A DNA stretch of 64,000 nt from Botrytis cinerea B05.10 (GCF_000143535.2 NC_037321.1:1488001-1552000); one strand, 5' to 3'; shown: positions 10,850 through 23,000, counted from the stretch's first letter. Notes: a model not told the origin generated them from the sequence alone. Translations and numbers: made by a program.

Positions 10850-12079
10850 ATGGGGGAAGATAATGAGGGATGAGATGCTTATGAAATTGTAATGCGACAG
10901 TAGAAAATAGAAACTAGGGATGGAAAGGGGAGAGAAGAGGAAAATTATGATTCTTGTTACTTATTAGTTTTTTCGGCGAATATCCAAATTCAATTTTATG
11001 CTATTACTCGATGTTCGATCTATTCTATCAAATGAATATCCAATTCCTAAATCAATAATCACTGAGCAAATTTATCTTTTCATTTCCATTTCCATTTTCA
11101 TCTTCCCAACCGTCAATTCTCCTCCGTATATCACACACATCCACCATTCTATAGATCAATTCATCAAACTCCTAACACCAACATTATAAACCTTAATCTC
11201 CTTCCCCATCACCAACTCACCATCCACACATCTCGGATCCCGAACCCAAACCCAAACCCCCGAAGCCCCGAAAGCCCCCCCTCCCCGCGATTTTCCCGCC
11301 AAGAGCCAAAGCCAAAACCACTTCCATATCCATATCCACTTCCATGCCCACCTCCATCCATACCCACCACAAATCAAGCAATAGTAAATACCTAGCAAAC
11401 AATCTCTATTCCCTAATCCATACATTCAATTCACTCATGCATATACGCAGACACATGCATGCATGCATCTGAGCCTCATACAAATCTTTTTTTTTTTTAC
11501 ACTTTTTTTTTCATCGAGAAAAGAGGCGCAGGCCTGCAGGTCTTCACTTCGGGATCTGAACGTTTAATTTATCCTTCGGGACCGAGAGTTCGGTGGAGAG
11601 GGTAGATAAAGCGTAGAGAATAGGTGCGTGGATGCGTGGATCATTTTTACGGGGACTGGCTGACTGACTGGCTGAATGGCTGTATGGTTTCCCTTCTTTT
11701 TTTTGTATTTTTTAATCTCTATCTACTTTTTATAGGTATTCAATCAAGATCGGGATAGGGATTTACTTCGGGGAAAACATGAATGCATGCATGGAGGATT
11801 TGAATGGGCGGTCTGGTCTGGTCTGGTCTAGATGCGGAATGATGTGATACTTTATTGTGAATTTGAATTTGAATTTGAATTTATGACGGACGGTATCGGA
11901 TGTTAATTGGTCAGTTTATGGATTTGATTATTCTGTTTCGATTGAGATATTGCTCGACTTTTCTTTCCTTTCCTTCGCGGAAAGAATCGAAAGTATCGCA
12001 TCTATTCTTTCCCTCCCCGCCTCTCTCTAACATTTTCCTCCTCTCTCCATCCAAACCCCTCCCCTTTCCCTCTCGATCC
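10850..12079. other. Intergenic with simple repeats
   Basis: No gene is seen. The stretch contains an alternating TGCATGCATGCATGCAT segment near 11453-11468, T runs near 11488-11510, a reversed TCGGTCCCGA element at 11576-11585, short GTCTG repeats at ~11811-11827 and a GAATTT repeat at ~11860-11882. It separates two convergent genes, so two transcript ends fall here. Confidence 0.5.
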
Positions 12080-13362
12080 TCAAAACTCCCCCCTCGCAAA
12101 CTGCGCATAGTAAACCTCTCTTGCCTCCGCCGGTGCCCCCTCAAGCCGTATCGCATCTTCCACCTGTTCCATCTGCAGCGCGAGGAATTCGATATCCTGC
12201 TCCTCTCTCGTCGTACTACCCTTCTTCCCTTTTTCGTTTCCCTGCGGAAAATCTTCAAGAAGTTGGATGCCGGGCGGTAAAGGAAAATATTGCAGATTGC
12301 GCGTCGAGGCCCGCAGAGATAGGATGGCGGATACGTATTGCATGGATGTGAGGGGGTTGGAGAGGGGGCGTGGGAGGAGTTGTGGAAGGGAGGGCGAGAG
12401 AGTAGATGGGGAGACGGGGCGAGGAGAAATAGTTCTTCGGTTTGGTATGGGGGTGGAGTTGGGATTAGTTATGTATTGTGATGGATCTGAGGATTTGGAT
12501 CCGAGCGAAAATCGAGTGCGAGGATGAGGAGGTACACCTGTGCGCAAGCGAATTTTTCTCTGTTTTCTGGGAGGGTTGGGGTTGGGGTCGTGGTGATTGC
12601 GGTTGTTATGGCTATGATACTCCATTCCTTGGTTCCTATAGTTGTTTCCTTGCGTTTGAAATTCAAAAATGGTGTTTTGGAATCGTGGCTCTTGTGTCTG
12701 TTCTCTTTGCTTTGACTCAAGAAGAGGAAGTTTCCTGAATATATTACTCATATTTCTGTTTTTCAGCTGGGCTAGACGAGTAGGTGATGTGATGACGCGG
12801 AGATCGGGGAGTCCGCGACTTCGTTGGCGAAGGGAGTGATGAGACATTGATTTTGTCTGCGTGGAGAGGTTTGGAGATGCAGACGGTGAGTGGTTATGCT
12901 GGATGTTGGGATGGGGACTTGAGGGAGTAGGTGAGTAAGTGCGGTGTTCGTCTTCTGGGAGATGTGGATAGCAGCAGTGTCCACTCTGTGAATTGGGGAG
13001 TTTATCTTTATCTTCTTCAGCTTGAGATTCTATAACAGAGGCTCGAGGGTGAGGATGAGGCTCTGTTACTGTTATCTATTAGTATTTCGTCTTATTCGTG
13101 TGTGTATAATCCCACTCCTTCCCCTCACACGGAGAACAAAAAATAAATGCATACCATTAACCTTGCTCCTGGGTGTAGAGTTTGCCATCCGAGCAACTTC
13201 CTCCTCTTTAGCCCTCTCAGTCATCACCCTCGGATTCGAGAACAAAGTTCCATTTTCATGCAAAGCTACTAGATCGGGGAGAGGTGCCCGTTCCAGAAGA
13301 TTTGGATAGGGGTTTCGCCGGAACAGTGATTTTCGATACACTGAGTTGCCAGCCTTAGGCAT
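12080..13362 (-). CDS. Hypothetical protein, Ser/Pro/Asn-rich
   Basis: I do not recognise this protein. The model has two exons, 13155-13362 and 12080-13068, with an 86-nt intron (donor GTATGC, branch-like ACTAAT, acceptor AACAG). The joined frame is open for 398 aa. The N-terminal ~70 residues are compact and basic (MPKAGNSVYRKSLFRRNPYP). The middle is low-complexity, rich in Ser, Pro, His and Asn, and looks disordered. The C-terminal ~90 residues look folded, with ILSLRASTRNLQYFPLPPGI and an acidic helix ending EAREVYYAQFARGEF. No signal peptide or membrane segment is seen. The frame match across the intron and the structured ends make a real gene likely, probably nuclear or cytosolic, but no function can be named. 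Confidence 0.65.
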
Positions 13363-14340
13363 TTTGAGGAGATGATTAATTATGACTTTAGGTGAGTAGT
13401 AGAGTTGGTAGAGTTATGACTTTACTTGTAGTATTGGTGGAAATCGGGCAGGTGCGTTTCGAGTTGTGCCAAGTAGATATGGGATATAGAAGTTTGGAGA
13501 GATGGATAAGTGTAGATGGTGGAAATCTGGAGGTGTTGTTTTAGATAACAAAATACGGCGTGGTAGAGAGATTTTGTCCTGAGATACTGCGAGTTGCTGA
13601 ACTGGATAAGTAAAGGAACCTTTTTGGTTTGTAGATGTCGAGGTGGTTGGTTTCGAGATCTAGAGGTGAATAAGGATAAAGATGTTTACTGGGTTTACTA
13701 ACTTTATCACCAAGAAATACAGTTTGGAATTTTAATTAGCTGTATTATTACATGATAACCTCCTGTACAAGATAAGACCATACGTTTCTGTTAGAAAAAC
13801 ATCTCTGAATGGACACCCCATGAGTGAGTGATTAAGCGAGATTCACTTGAAATTGTACTAGTTTCTTTCTCGTCTGATTTCCTTTGCTCGAATAGCAATC
13901 TCTTATTATCTTAAACAAATAATGATGTCTAATTTATTAGTGTCTAAGCATCTTCCCTTTTCTCCAGGCTTGAGGCTGAATGGATCTGGGCGGATTTCAT
14001 GGTCTCTAGTGTAATCTCATTCTGACTTCCATCGTCAACTTGACTTCTTGTTGGAATTCAACATTTGTAACCATTTTATCCCCTTTATTCAAGACTGTCA
14101 TGTAGCCATGAAGTCGATAATTCATTTCGTCAATGCGAGGGTGAATTGACCTCGTCAGGCAGAAGACTTTGATGTTCTGTGCATATTTAGCTCCTGTTTA
14201 TTTCGATATTTTTCACTATTTGCCATGGCATCTCGCAGTGATTTATTCCAATCTTTTATTCCAATCTCATTAACAATATAATATTCTACTCCCTCTGAAA
14301 GTCCTATAATTTTCTCAAAGTGCAAAACCTAAGGATGCCA
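13363..14340. other. Intergenic, promoter of the hypothetical gene
   Basis: About 980 bp upstream of the minus-strand gene ending at 12080 and downstream of the nuclease gene. I see no coding pattern, RNA gene or notable repeat. It should hold the promoter of the first and the terminator of the second. Confidence 0.5.
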
Positions 14341-15975
14341 CTACAACTCTGTCTTGATACCACTAACAATCATGTCTAACCAAGCCGCCAACCTTTTAAT
14401 ATGATCAGAATTGCATTTCCAAAGTAAGTAAGTGGGATGACCTACCTATAGCCCGCCCTTGCAACCTGCAGTTGAATAACTGGCACAGATGTATCGTAAT
14501 ACTCACCACTCAACTCCTTTCCCTGTAACGCATCTGCTCCATCTGGCATGACCGTTGTACATATAAAAGCATTTGAGTCTGTAGCCCAACCTAGGGCCGT
14601 TGTCAATGGATCACTTATATCCATACCCGAGAGCCATGATTTTGCTTGGTCTTGGTATATACCATTTTTAATCGCGGATGTTAGCACATTTGCCCAGTCT
14701 TGAGCATCGCTCATTGAATAGCCCCCAACAAGTTTCTCGGGGATGGAAGAATCCCAAACGTGATGAAGATTGGTATCTTTTCCAGTCCAGTTTACAGCGA
14801 TATTATTTCCTCCCATATCGATATTCTCGGCATGAAGAGGCTGGTGAATGTCTCCGACAAACTGAATAACTGATGAGTTATATCAAGAGAACTCGGAAGT
14901 GGAAACTTACGTGGACGATGAACTATTGAATGAATATTATTAGTAACGATTAGAGAAAGATGGATCTTTCATACCTTTGCAGCAATATATTTGTCATACC
15001 TCACAACATTTGGGTCGAGCAATTGGCTTGTCTAAGGTTTCGATTAGCTTGACTTTCATCTCAGTTTCTTGGACCTAGATATAAATATATGACGCTGCTG
15101 CTGTTGATCTTCATGTCTTTGAACATCTTCGAAGCTTCCTCATGCTTAGCCAAAGTCGAGTACTTGCAGTGTACGATCATTTTCACGAGAGGCTCGTTTT
15201 CTCGATATGCAATCACGGAAGCACATAAGCAAGCCCATGAATACCCATCAGGCACCATCAATAACCCCAAAGAATATCTACTCACAAAATTCAAAATAGC
15301 TCCGACCACACATCCTTCCTCCCCACAATCCCTCGCAAACTTAACTCCACAAGCTAGATAACACCTCGGCATTAGCAAGACTTCCTACATTCCAAGATCT
15401 CTCATTGACCTCAGTTCTTATCCCCAAAACATTCCGATTGAAATTAGAATACGAACACCTAGGTACATCATCCAACGCATCAATAAAATGCCAAACGCCT
15501 GTATGCTTCCCCGCCTTAGTATATCTAAAACCAAATCAGTACAAGAAGAATCCTTAGATTTCTAAAGGGGTTACCTGAAGCTATCAGCCCACTAGCCCCT
15601 CGAAATGTTAGCAAATGATTTGAATATTCCAATTGGTTTGGAGATTTGATAATCTTCATTGTTGGACTGCAGTCTGTACTCTTGAATACCCTGCAGCACC
15701 AAACTCCTTCACAGAACTTTCTATGATTGGAATACGTAAGAGATAACAATGCCAATCAAAAAGGTGTCTCTCCCAAGATCCTTACTTACCGTCGCCACCC
15801 CTGCCAAATAGCTCTCCGTTGTATTTTTCAGCAGCGTTTGAAAATAATGTCTAGTTTCTTCCGCCACAAAATTCGTAGCTACATAAGCAACCGTTTGATG
15901 GCCCAACGTTCCCCATGCATATGTTGATGGAAGAAGAGGGCTCAGACACAAAAAGACGGAAGGATTGAACTTCAT
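14341..15975 (-). CDS. Secreted S1/P1-type zinc nuclease, eight exons
   Basis: Exons (minus strand): 15790-15975, 15575-15591, 15457-15524, 15286-15353, 14975-15031, 14911-14922, 14446-14861 and 14341-14392, giving 291 aa. A 20-residue signal peptide ends before Trp, so mature numbering starts WGTLGH. In that numbering every zinc ligand known for nuclease P1 falls on the right residue: W1, H6, D45, H60, H116, D120, H126, H149 and D153. The family cuts single-stranded DNA and RNA and removes 3'-phosphates, outside the cell. Introns are 198, 50, 103, 254, 52, 49 and 53 nt, all GT-AG. The 17-nt exon encodes WADSF (D45) and the 12-nt exon encodes FIVH (H116). The C-terminus is GYRLAAWLDMIV, as in the family. 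Without the micro-exons the reading frame looks broken, so automated models may miscall it as fragments or a pseudogene. Confidence 0.93.
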
Positions 15976-16724
15976 ATTGAATATAGGATTAGGAGAGAAG
16001 AATAGAATAATGGATTTGAGAAAGGGTGGGAGAAGTTCTGTTGTATTATAATATGTAGGTCTTTATTGCTATCAAACGAAACGAAACGAAACATTGAATC
16101 GGTGAGTCTTGTGATGAAGTGACGGTTGACTCGATGTGGTTGGCTTGTGTCAATTGTTGTCGTGGGGACGAGTAGATTAGCCAATCATGATCGATGTACG
16201 AGCGGCTAGCTCCAGGGGTCTATCAGTGGGTGCGCGGACTAACGGGACACTACAAAAATAGACTTGGGAATACTTTAGGAATCATCGCAATAATCCATTA
16301 TCAATTAAACAACACAAACAAAAAGACAAATTATAATATCAAGTAATTGAAGAATGAATTTGTTAGAAACCCCGAAATTTGAGAAGTGTCCCATCAGTCT
16401 ATACACTCACTGGTCCTTCCTGCTTCACAGCCACGCCGACAGGTTGATACTAGCTAGTGTTCTTTTTCTTCAACTCCCGGTGAGCTCTGATAACTGTACT
16501 GCGTAGATGGAGTGGAAGGTAACAAGCAATATTAACTGAAATCAAATAACCGGCTTTAATGCCCAAGCTGTCATCAAGTTCGTTCTAACAAATCATCGTT
16601 CATGTCGTAAATTCTTTACTCTTTCATTATCTCCTCTACCAAATTCATACATATTATATCATCCACGGATATTTGCATCGTCGCCTTGGCCAATCTCTTG
16701 CTGGGAGGCCATGGGAGAAAACTC
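15976..16724. other. Intergenic, nuclease promoter
   Basis: It lies upstream of the nuclease start and downstream of ATP25 on the same strand. A short CGAAA repeat sits at ~16075-16092 and AT-rich TATA-like sequence near 16045. Nothing coding is seen. Confidence 0.5.
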
Positions 16725-19196
16725 TTACCCTAGGGGGTTTCCTCTACGTGTGACTGGATCCTTTTGATACTCATCACCATAGATCTGGTTAGATTCTTGA
16801 TCAGTAACCATAGCACCATTCTCACTCAATTCAACATCATCATTCTGGCCAACGCCTTGCTCATAGTCAGCGATCATATTACCAGCAATTTTTTTCCATG
16901 CTTCATCTCCACCATGGCATCTCCGCCATAAAGAATGCCATTGCCCAGTTTTTTCAGGATTCGCAATTGCTTCTTGCTCAATACTTTTCTGCGCGACCAT
17001 CAAGCAAGCTTTAATAGCTTCTGCAACATCACCTTCTAGTTTCACAGAGGGTTCTTCTTGGTCTAAATCTTCAATCCAAGTGTGTAATGCTTTAATACAG
17101 AGTTTCTGATGCCCGGTTTCTGCTACCCTTTGAAACACATATGCATACATGTCGGCTGACTGTGATTTCGACTGACGAAGAGGTAATCTCCAGATATCCC
17201 AAAAGGCTATCCACTGTTCATTTCGTGCATATAGTTGCATCAGTCGCATTCTAGATTCATCTGAAAAGGGGGGTGACTCGAGGTTTATCATTAGAGTATG
17301 GATGCGACGTTGAATTGGTGTCATTGCCTTTGTAGGTATTCCGAAAGAATCATTAACAGTCGCTTCCGGTTGAACAGTCATGATATCAAGGTCCGGAACA
17401 CGTTCTGTGGCTTCTTGTAAAGTCACAAACATTTCTTCTGTGAAAATTTTGTGACCGCGTCTGTACATTGTTTGAATGACCTTCAATGCAAGCCGGGCAT
17501 TAAGGCGTGAAGGAGCGGAGTTCGTATCTGAAGGGCCATGGACAGGTTCAAGTATGGTACGTATGATTCTGTGGTAATATTCATCAGATATATCACTATC
17601 GTCATTTTTCTTTCTTTCAAATCTTCTGAATAAGTTTATTAAATTCATGGTATGGAACCAAGGGTGTCCAATATCTCGAGCATAATGGAATAGCCAGAAG
17701 ACATAATCCCACCTGAATGGAGCGGGGTGATGGGGTTCTCTGACACCACCCACAGCATCTTTAAAACACTTGAGGAAGGGTGTATCTCCGGGAGTATATC
17801 CTTTGCCCAAATCAAACATTGCCTGTTCCGCTGAGACATTCTCAAGATACATCCGCAAGTGGTGCAACAGAAAACTTTGCCAATCCAACTCTACGTTGCT
17901 AGCACAGTATTCCAAAACACTGTTCTTCGCCCTTTCGAATTCACCAAGGGAGAAGTCGGAAAGGACCGATTGCTGGAGTTCTGTTAGTCTTTTGTTTTCA
18001 ATTGGCCCGTCTTGTTGTGGTGAGGATAAGATACCGTGTGGGTGATGGTCACTTGGAATGTCAGATTTTCTTTCTACCGAAGTATGAAATTGTCGAATCT
18101 GGGAAATTTGAAAACCTCGAGGTTTAACGGTTGATGCTGTAGTATGTTGTGAAGGTTGGGAATTCGATGTAGATATTGGTTCTCCAACCTCCGCATTTTC
18201 AACGACCTCTTCAACTTCGACTTCCGACTGACCAGACCTTCGCAAAATTCCACCCCATAGCTTTTCTAAATCGATCTCTTCCCTCTTCTCTTCGGTAAGC
18301 ATTTGAACGACAATTCTTACACCATCGGTCCGTCTTCCAAAGCCCACAAAGCCATCACCTTCGGGTGTAGCATTTGCATGTATATCTGGGCTCTCAACCA
18401 CTCCGATATCAACGCAAACCCAGCCCGTTCTTATACCATCATCGCCACTCTCATCACCCACGCTGCCTAAAAGCTTAGCTCTCCGCGATTTGCGTCTCAA
18501 CTTCAACTTCAATTCATTTCTTCCCAATAGTCCATCTGCGCTTGGACGTAATTTATATGTACTTCTCAACCACCGACACAATCTATCTGCAGAGACATGT
18601 AAATGCTTTTCACTTCGCGCAGTTCCGATAAGCATGATCAAATTCGCTCCAAGTGCAGGCGGAGGGTCAAGCTTTCGTAGATCTAATATTGTAAGATTGT
18701 CAAGGCCTAGGTCGACTGAGATCTCTTGTAGCATGGGTTCGAGGATCGGAGGTGGCAAATCTGGTAGATCTGGAATTCTTTGGCGTTCAGAAAGGGTTTG
18801 AGGCGTTCTTTGAGGTGCTTCAACTTGTAGATACCATGGCACAGCAGAAATCGAATTCTCGACCTCTTCCCCCATTGCCTGGTTCTCATCCAAAAGGTCT
18901 CGATCTTCCAAAATATCCTGATCTTGGAAATTTTCTTTCTCAACCTCCTCTCTGCCTGCCTTATTCCCATCTAGAATCTCTCGGTCTTCCAAAACATCCT
19001 CATGCTTGGAAGCTTCATCCTGTTCGACCAATCGTGAATGAGATAAAAATCGAATTTGTTGCCTCGGAAGCCTATTCGCCTGAAGTTTACCAGACGCTGG
19101 CATAGTTCGAATTGGGAGCGATACAACATTTCGTAATAATGATAAGCGACATGATGCGCATCCAGTAGCTCTTATAGCTTTACTGACAACCATCAT
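16725..19196 (-). CDS. ATP25: ATP25-like mitochondrial protein (ATP synthase subunit 9 expression/assembly)
   Basis: A single exon of 823 aa. The first in-frame ATG is at 19196; the frame is open a little further but has no other ATG. The N-terminus (MMVVSKAIRATGCASCRLSL) is basic and hydroxylated, as for a mitochondrial presequence. Residues ~125-290 match the RsfS/Iojap-like domain of fungal ATP25: VPWYLQVEAPQRTPQ, LDLRKLDPPPALGANLIMLIG, SADRLCRWLRSTYKL and GLLGRNELKLKLRRK. The C-terminal ~450 residues form the ATP25-specific domain. In yeast Atp25 is cleaved in mitochondria; its C-terminal half stabilises the OLI1/ATP9 mRNA and its N-terminal half helps Atp9 ring assembly. It diverges from RPO41 with an 810-bp gap between the two ATGs, so the two may share control elements. 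Confidence 0.9.
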   Translation of the reverse strand: MMVVSKAIRATGCASCRLSLLRNVVSLPIRTMPASGKLQANRLPRQQIRFLSHSRLVEQDEASKHEDVLEDREILDGNKAGREEVEKENFQDQDILEDRDLLDENQAMGEEVENSISAVPWYLQVEAPQRTPQTLSERQRIPDLPDLPPPILEPMLQEISVDLGLDNLTILDLRKLDPPPALGANLIMLIGTARSEKHLHVSADRLCRWLRSTYKLRPSADGLLGRNELKLKLRRKSRRAKLLGSVGDESGDDGIRTGWVCVDIGVVESPDIHANATPEGDGFVGFGRRTDGVRIVVQMLTEEKREEIDLEKLWGGILRRSGQSEVEVEEVVENAEVGEPISTSNSQPSQHTTASTVKPRGFQISQIRQFHTSVERKSDIPSDHHPHGILSSPQQDGPIENKRLTELQQSVLSDFSLGEFERAKNSVLEYCASNVELDWQSFLLHHLRMYLENVSAEQAMFDLGKGYTPGDTPFLKCFKDAVGGVREPHHPAPFRWDYVFWLFHYARDIGHPWFHTMNLINLFRRFERKKNDDSDISDEYYHRIIRTILEPVHGPSDTNSAPSRLNARLALKVIQTMYRRGHKIFTEEMFVTLQEATERVPDLDIMTVQPEATVNDSFGIPTKAMTPIQRRIHTLMINLESPPFSDESRMRLMQLYARNEQWIAFWDIWRLPLRQSKSQSADMYAYVFQRVAETGHQKLCIKALHTWIEDLDQEEPSVKLEGDVAEAIKACLMVAQKSIEQEAIANPEKTGQWHSLWRRCHGGDEAWKKIAGNMIADYEQGVGQNDDVELSENGAMVTDQESNQIYGDEYQKDPVTRRGNPLG

Positions 19197-20006
19197 GAAC
19201 AATTGGTGATGTCTGTAAACAACCAACTATAGCACGAAGGATTGTTGTTTCCAATTGCCTAGGTTAGACATTTTTTCTGGGGAAGATTTTAGCGAACATG
19301 CATCCAGTGAGATCTCGCGGGGCAAGCATCCGTTGCAATGTCCCGCAAGTAGGGTATAAAGTGAATTATCAGGTATGTTTATGCATTATGGGCAGGTACA
19401 TACGAAGTATTGAAGAATTGATTGAGAACCTGGTTTCTTTCCACTTCTTATAAAGTACCAAAAGACACCTACCAGTAGAGCTCCAGGTACAATGTCGAAA
19501 TAATGAGCCATGCAGCGAGGGCCATGCTGATCACGTGGTGATATGAGCAAGGCTGACGAGGTAGAGCTTTTATCAGTCTGTAAGGTGACTAGTCAGATAA
19601 GATGGCAGACACCTGTAATTGGCTGAAACCCACAAGGCTGATCGGATCACGGACGGCTAAACCCCGGCTATGACTGATTGGGCTCTTATCGAAGGCGACC
19701 CCTGTATCAGTTTCTGCTTATCCAGTCGGTACATACCAGGTCCAAAAAGAAGAAAAAAAATGTTCAATTTTGCCTTCAAACTGTGACCTATCCATCCTTC
19801 ATTCACACATTGATCTCTGCTTTAGGTCTCAAAACCATTGTACATTTGCTATTTGTGAACTGTACTGATTATGAGCGCACTAGTTTTGCTTTTCGACTTT
19901 TAGAGATAGCCTTTTTTTTGTTACCACTCTTTTTTCTGTATATTGTTTTTCTTAGACATCACTCCGACTTCCCCTCATTCGAGTTTACCGTCCTCATCTT
20001 TCAAAA
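19197..20006. promoter_or_regulatory. Divergent promoter region between ATP25 and RPO41
   Basis: An 810-bp gap between two oppositely oriented genes that both act in mitochondrial gene expression. It contains a CACGTG element in ATCACGTGGTGAT at 19530-19542 and pyrimidine-rich tracts just before the RPO41 ATG. No separate gene is supported; the open frame on the plus strand from 19678 runs into RPO41 in another frame. Confidence 0.6.
19532..19537. promoter_or_regulatory. CACGTG (bHLH/E-box type) element
   Basis: CACGTG sits inside ATCAC-GTG-GTGAT, 336 bp before the ATP25 ATG and 475 bp before the RPO41 ATG. In fungi CACGTG is bound by Cbf1- and other bHLH-type factors. Binding here is an inference. 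Confidence 0.35.
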
Positions 20007-23000
20007 ATGCTTGTACGAGCTGCAGGGCGAAAAGCTCGTGGCAACCCAATTGTTGATAGACTTAAACGCCAGCAACAAGCATATCTTCCTTTTCTATATC
20101 CAACTACCCATTCGAATCAAGCTGTGGCATGCCGGAATATTAATGTCGACTCAGGGCATCATGCGACTGGTTTGCGGAGAAAACGAACCTCGAGAGACAA
20201 TGCTACAAAACCTCCATCGCGGTCATTAGCAACAGCCATAGATCAACCGTTCGAAGAAATTCCTTTTGAGAGGTTACATCATTCACCATCGCAAAATCAT
20301 GCATCATTGCCATTTAGTATACCGAAACTTCAGACGCCAATCATAATCCCGGATGATAGCGCGGGAGCTCCCATAAGACATCGACGTGGAGGCAATGATG
20401 CGGTCGGTGGTACTAGTGAGGAAATTATAGCACTACTCGATGCTTGCCTTCAGGTTGGAAGGATAGAGCGTGCGAGTGTGATCTTTAAACGCCTAGCACA
20501 AATGGAGGAAGTCAACAGAGAGACTCTATTACAATTACAAAACCAATTCTTGCGAGCTGCAGTCCATGAAATTACGATGAAACCCACGGAGCATGCCACC
20601 CAGTTTTTGCATAAGTGGTTCGAACTCGAAGTACGAAACAAACATCTTCCACAAGATGCCTTGACTGTAGCATACATGCTGAAGGCTTCACTTCAATCAC
20701 CTCCAGGCCAACGACGGGATAGACTGGTATCAAGATATATGGACATGGTCCAAGGAGAAGCTGGTTTGGAGGTTCTAGCATGCAATGTTTTGCTGCCCCA
20801 CGAGCTGGACATCATCAACCACATTTGCCCCACATACAATCTAGCAGAGGGACTTGGAGATCTTCAAGATATTTTTGTCTCTGAGACGCCTAGAGCAGTA
20901 GATCCTTCCGACGGAGTTCTACAGTATGTCGAAAAAACAAGCACATCAGTTCCGGAAGTTCGTCAAACCGACCAAAAAGGTCTCGGACTTAAGTCATTGA
21001 GAAAAACCTTGTCGCTTTTCTCTTCTTTGCCATCTGCAGGATATGATATGTCAAAAATGAGCGAGGAACAGCAGAGGGCTATCCAAGCACAATTAGAAGA
21101 GGATGCTGTGCAGGCTGCCATAGACCGTTGGAGGGATGAGAGCGTGAATCTGACAAGATTAGGATTAAGTACCTCACTACAATCGAAATCACTAGGAGCG
21201 AGAATGTGGAAATGGCATGTAGCTTTGACAGATACCTTGAAAGAAGAATTAAAAGCCATTGACGAAGCAGAAATGAAGCAGCATCGAAGCACGGAAGATA
21301 TAAGCAGATGCGAGTACGGGCCCTTCTTACGCTACCTACCGGCTGAGAAGCTCGCAGCGCTGACAATTATCGCTCATATGCACGCGTTGTCGTCTTCGGG
21401 AATCGACAAAGGACTTACACTATCCTTTTCCATCTTGCAAATTGCTAAGAGTGTAGAAGATGAGAGTATTTTTGAAACCATACAACAAAATATGGCAAAG
21501 CCCTCGTGGTCCGACAGCGTAGCCGACAGAGTTCGAACGCTCCGGATTCTCAAAGCGAAAGCACACGGTAATAGCGAATTAACTGATAACACCAACTCTA
21601 CAAGCTTTTCGCCTGATGCTTTTGTTTCTTCGCAAATTCGTGCGCATGAGTGGTCTGTAGGAATTAAAGCCAAAGTTGGATCTTTCTTGTTGGAATCCTT
21701 ACTGAAGGTTGCAAAAGTTCCAGTTACCATGGTACACCCTGAAACTAATGAGACTGTTACTCAAATGCAACCTGCCTTTTCTCATGCCCAGCAATACAGA
21801 ATGGGTAGAAAGCTCGGTGTGATCAACGCCAATAAAGTCATTGTCGAGCAACTCAAGCGCGAGCCTGTTCATAGTCTTCTTGCAAAACATCTTCCCATGC
21901 TTGTAAAGCCTGAGCCATGGACTGGGTTTAGTTCTGGTGGCTTTCTTAAACATCCTGGAAGGGTAATGCGCGTTAAGAATGGAGATGCAGATCAAAGGAA
22001 CTATGCGGATGCTGCTATTGATAGGGGAAATTTATCAACGGTTTTCAAAGGCCTCAACATACTGGGAGAGCAATCATGGAGAATCAACCAGCCAGTTTTT
22101 GATATTATGCTAGAGGCATGGAATTCCGGTGACGCAATTGCAAACCTTGCTCCGGATAAGCCAAAACTCGATTACCCCCCCGAGCCCGAGACCTCTTCCG
22201 ACCCACTCGAACGCCGAAGATGGGTCACTGCAGTCAAGAAAGTTGAAAATTCTAAGTCAAGTTTTCATTCTCAACGCTGTTTCCAAAATTTCCAATTAGA
22301 AATCGCTAGAGCTCTACGCGATAAAACCTTCTACTTCCCACACAACGTGGATTTTCGAGGAAGAGCATATCCAATTCCTCCCTACCTTAATCACATGGGA
22401 GCAGATCATTGTCGAGGACTTATGATGTTTGGGACCGGGAAGGCGCTTGGTAATTCTGGTCTAAGGTGGCTCAAAGTTCACCTCGCCAACGTATACGGAT
22501 TCGATAAAGCGAGTCTTCAAGAGAGAGAAGAATTCGCAAGCAAAAACATAGATGAAATTTACGACTCAGCAACAAACCCATTGGGAGGCAAAAGATGGTG
22601 GCTACAGGCCGAAGATCCGTGGCAATGCTTAGCAGCATGCATGGAATTCAAGAACGCGCTTGAATCTGGAGACCCAGCTAGTTTCGTCTCGTATTTACCT
22701 GTTCACCAGGATGGTACATGTAATGGTCTTCAACATTACGCAGCCTTAGGTGGTGACGTATGGGGTGCCCAGCAAGTTAATCTTGAGCCTGGTGATCGCC
22801 CGGCGGATGTCTATACTGCAGTCGCAGATCTTGTGAAGGAGAGTATCGCAAAAGATCTGCTTGCCGGCCAACCCAAAGCTAAAATTTTGAACGGAAAAAT
22901 AACTCGTAAGGTTGTCAAACAAACCGTTATGACTAATGTCTATGGAGTTACCTTCATTGGAGCTAAGGCACAAGTCCGAAAACAACTTGTGGCAGCCCAC

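Noticed and set aside
19678..20229. A 183-codon plus-strand frame before RPO41.
   Set aside because: It overlaps the RPO41 start in a different frame. Its hydrophobic look comes from T-rich promoter sequence.
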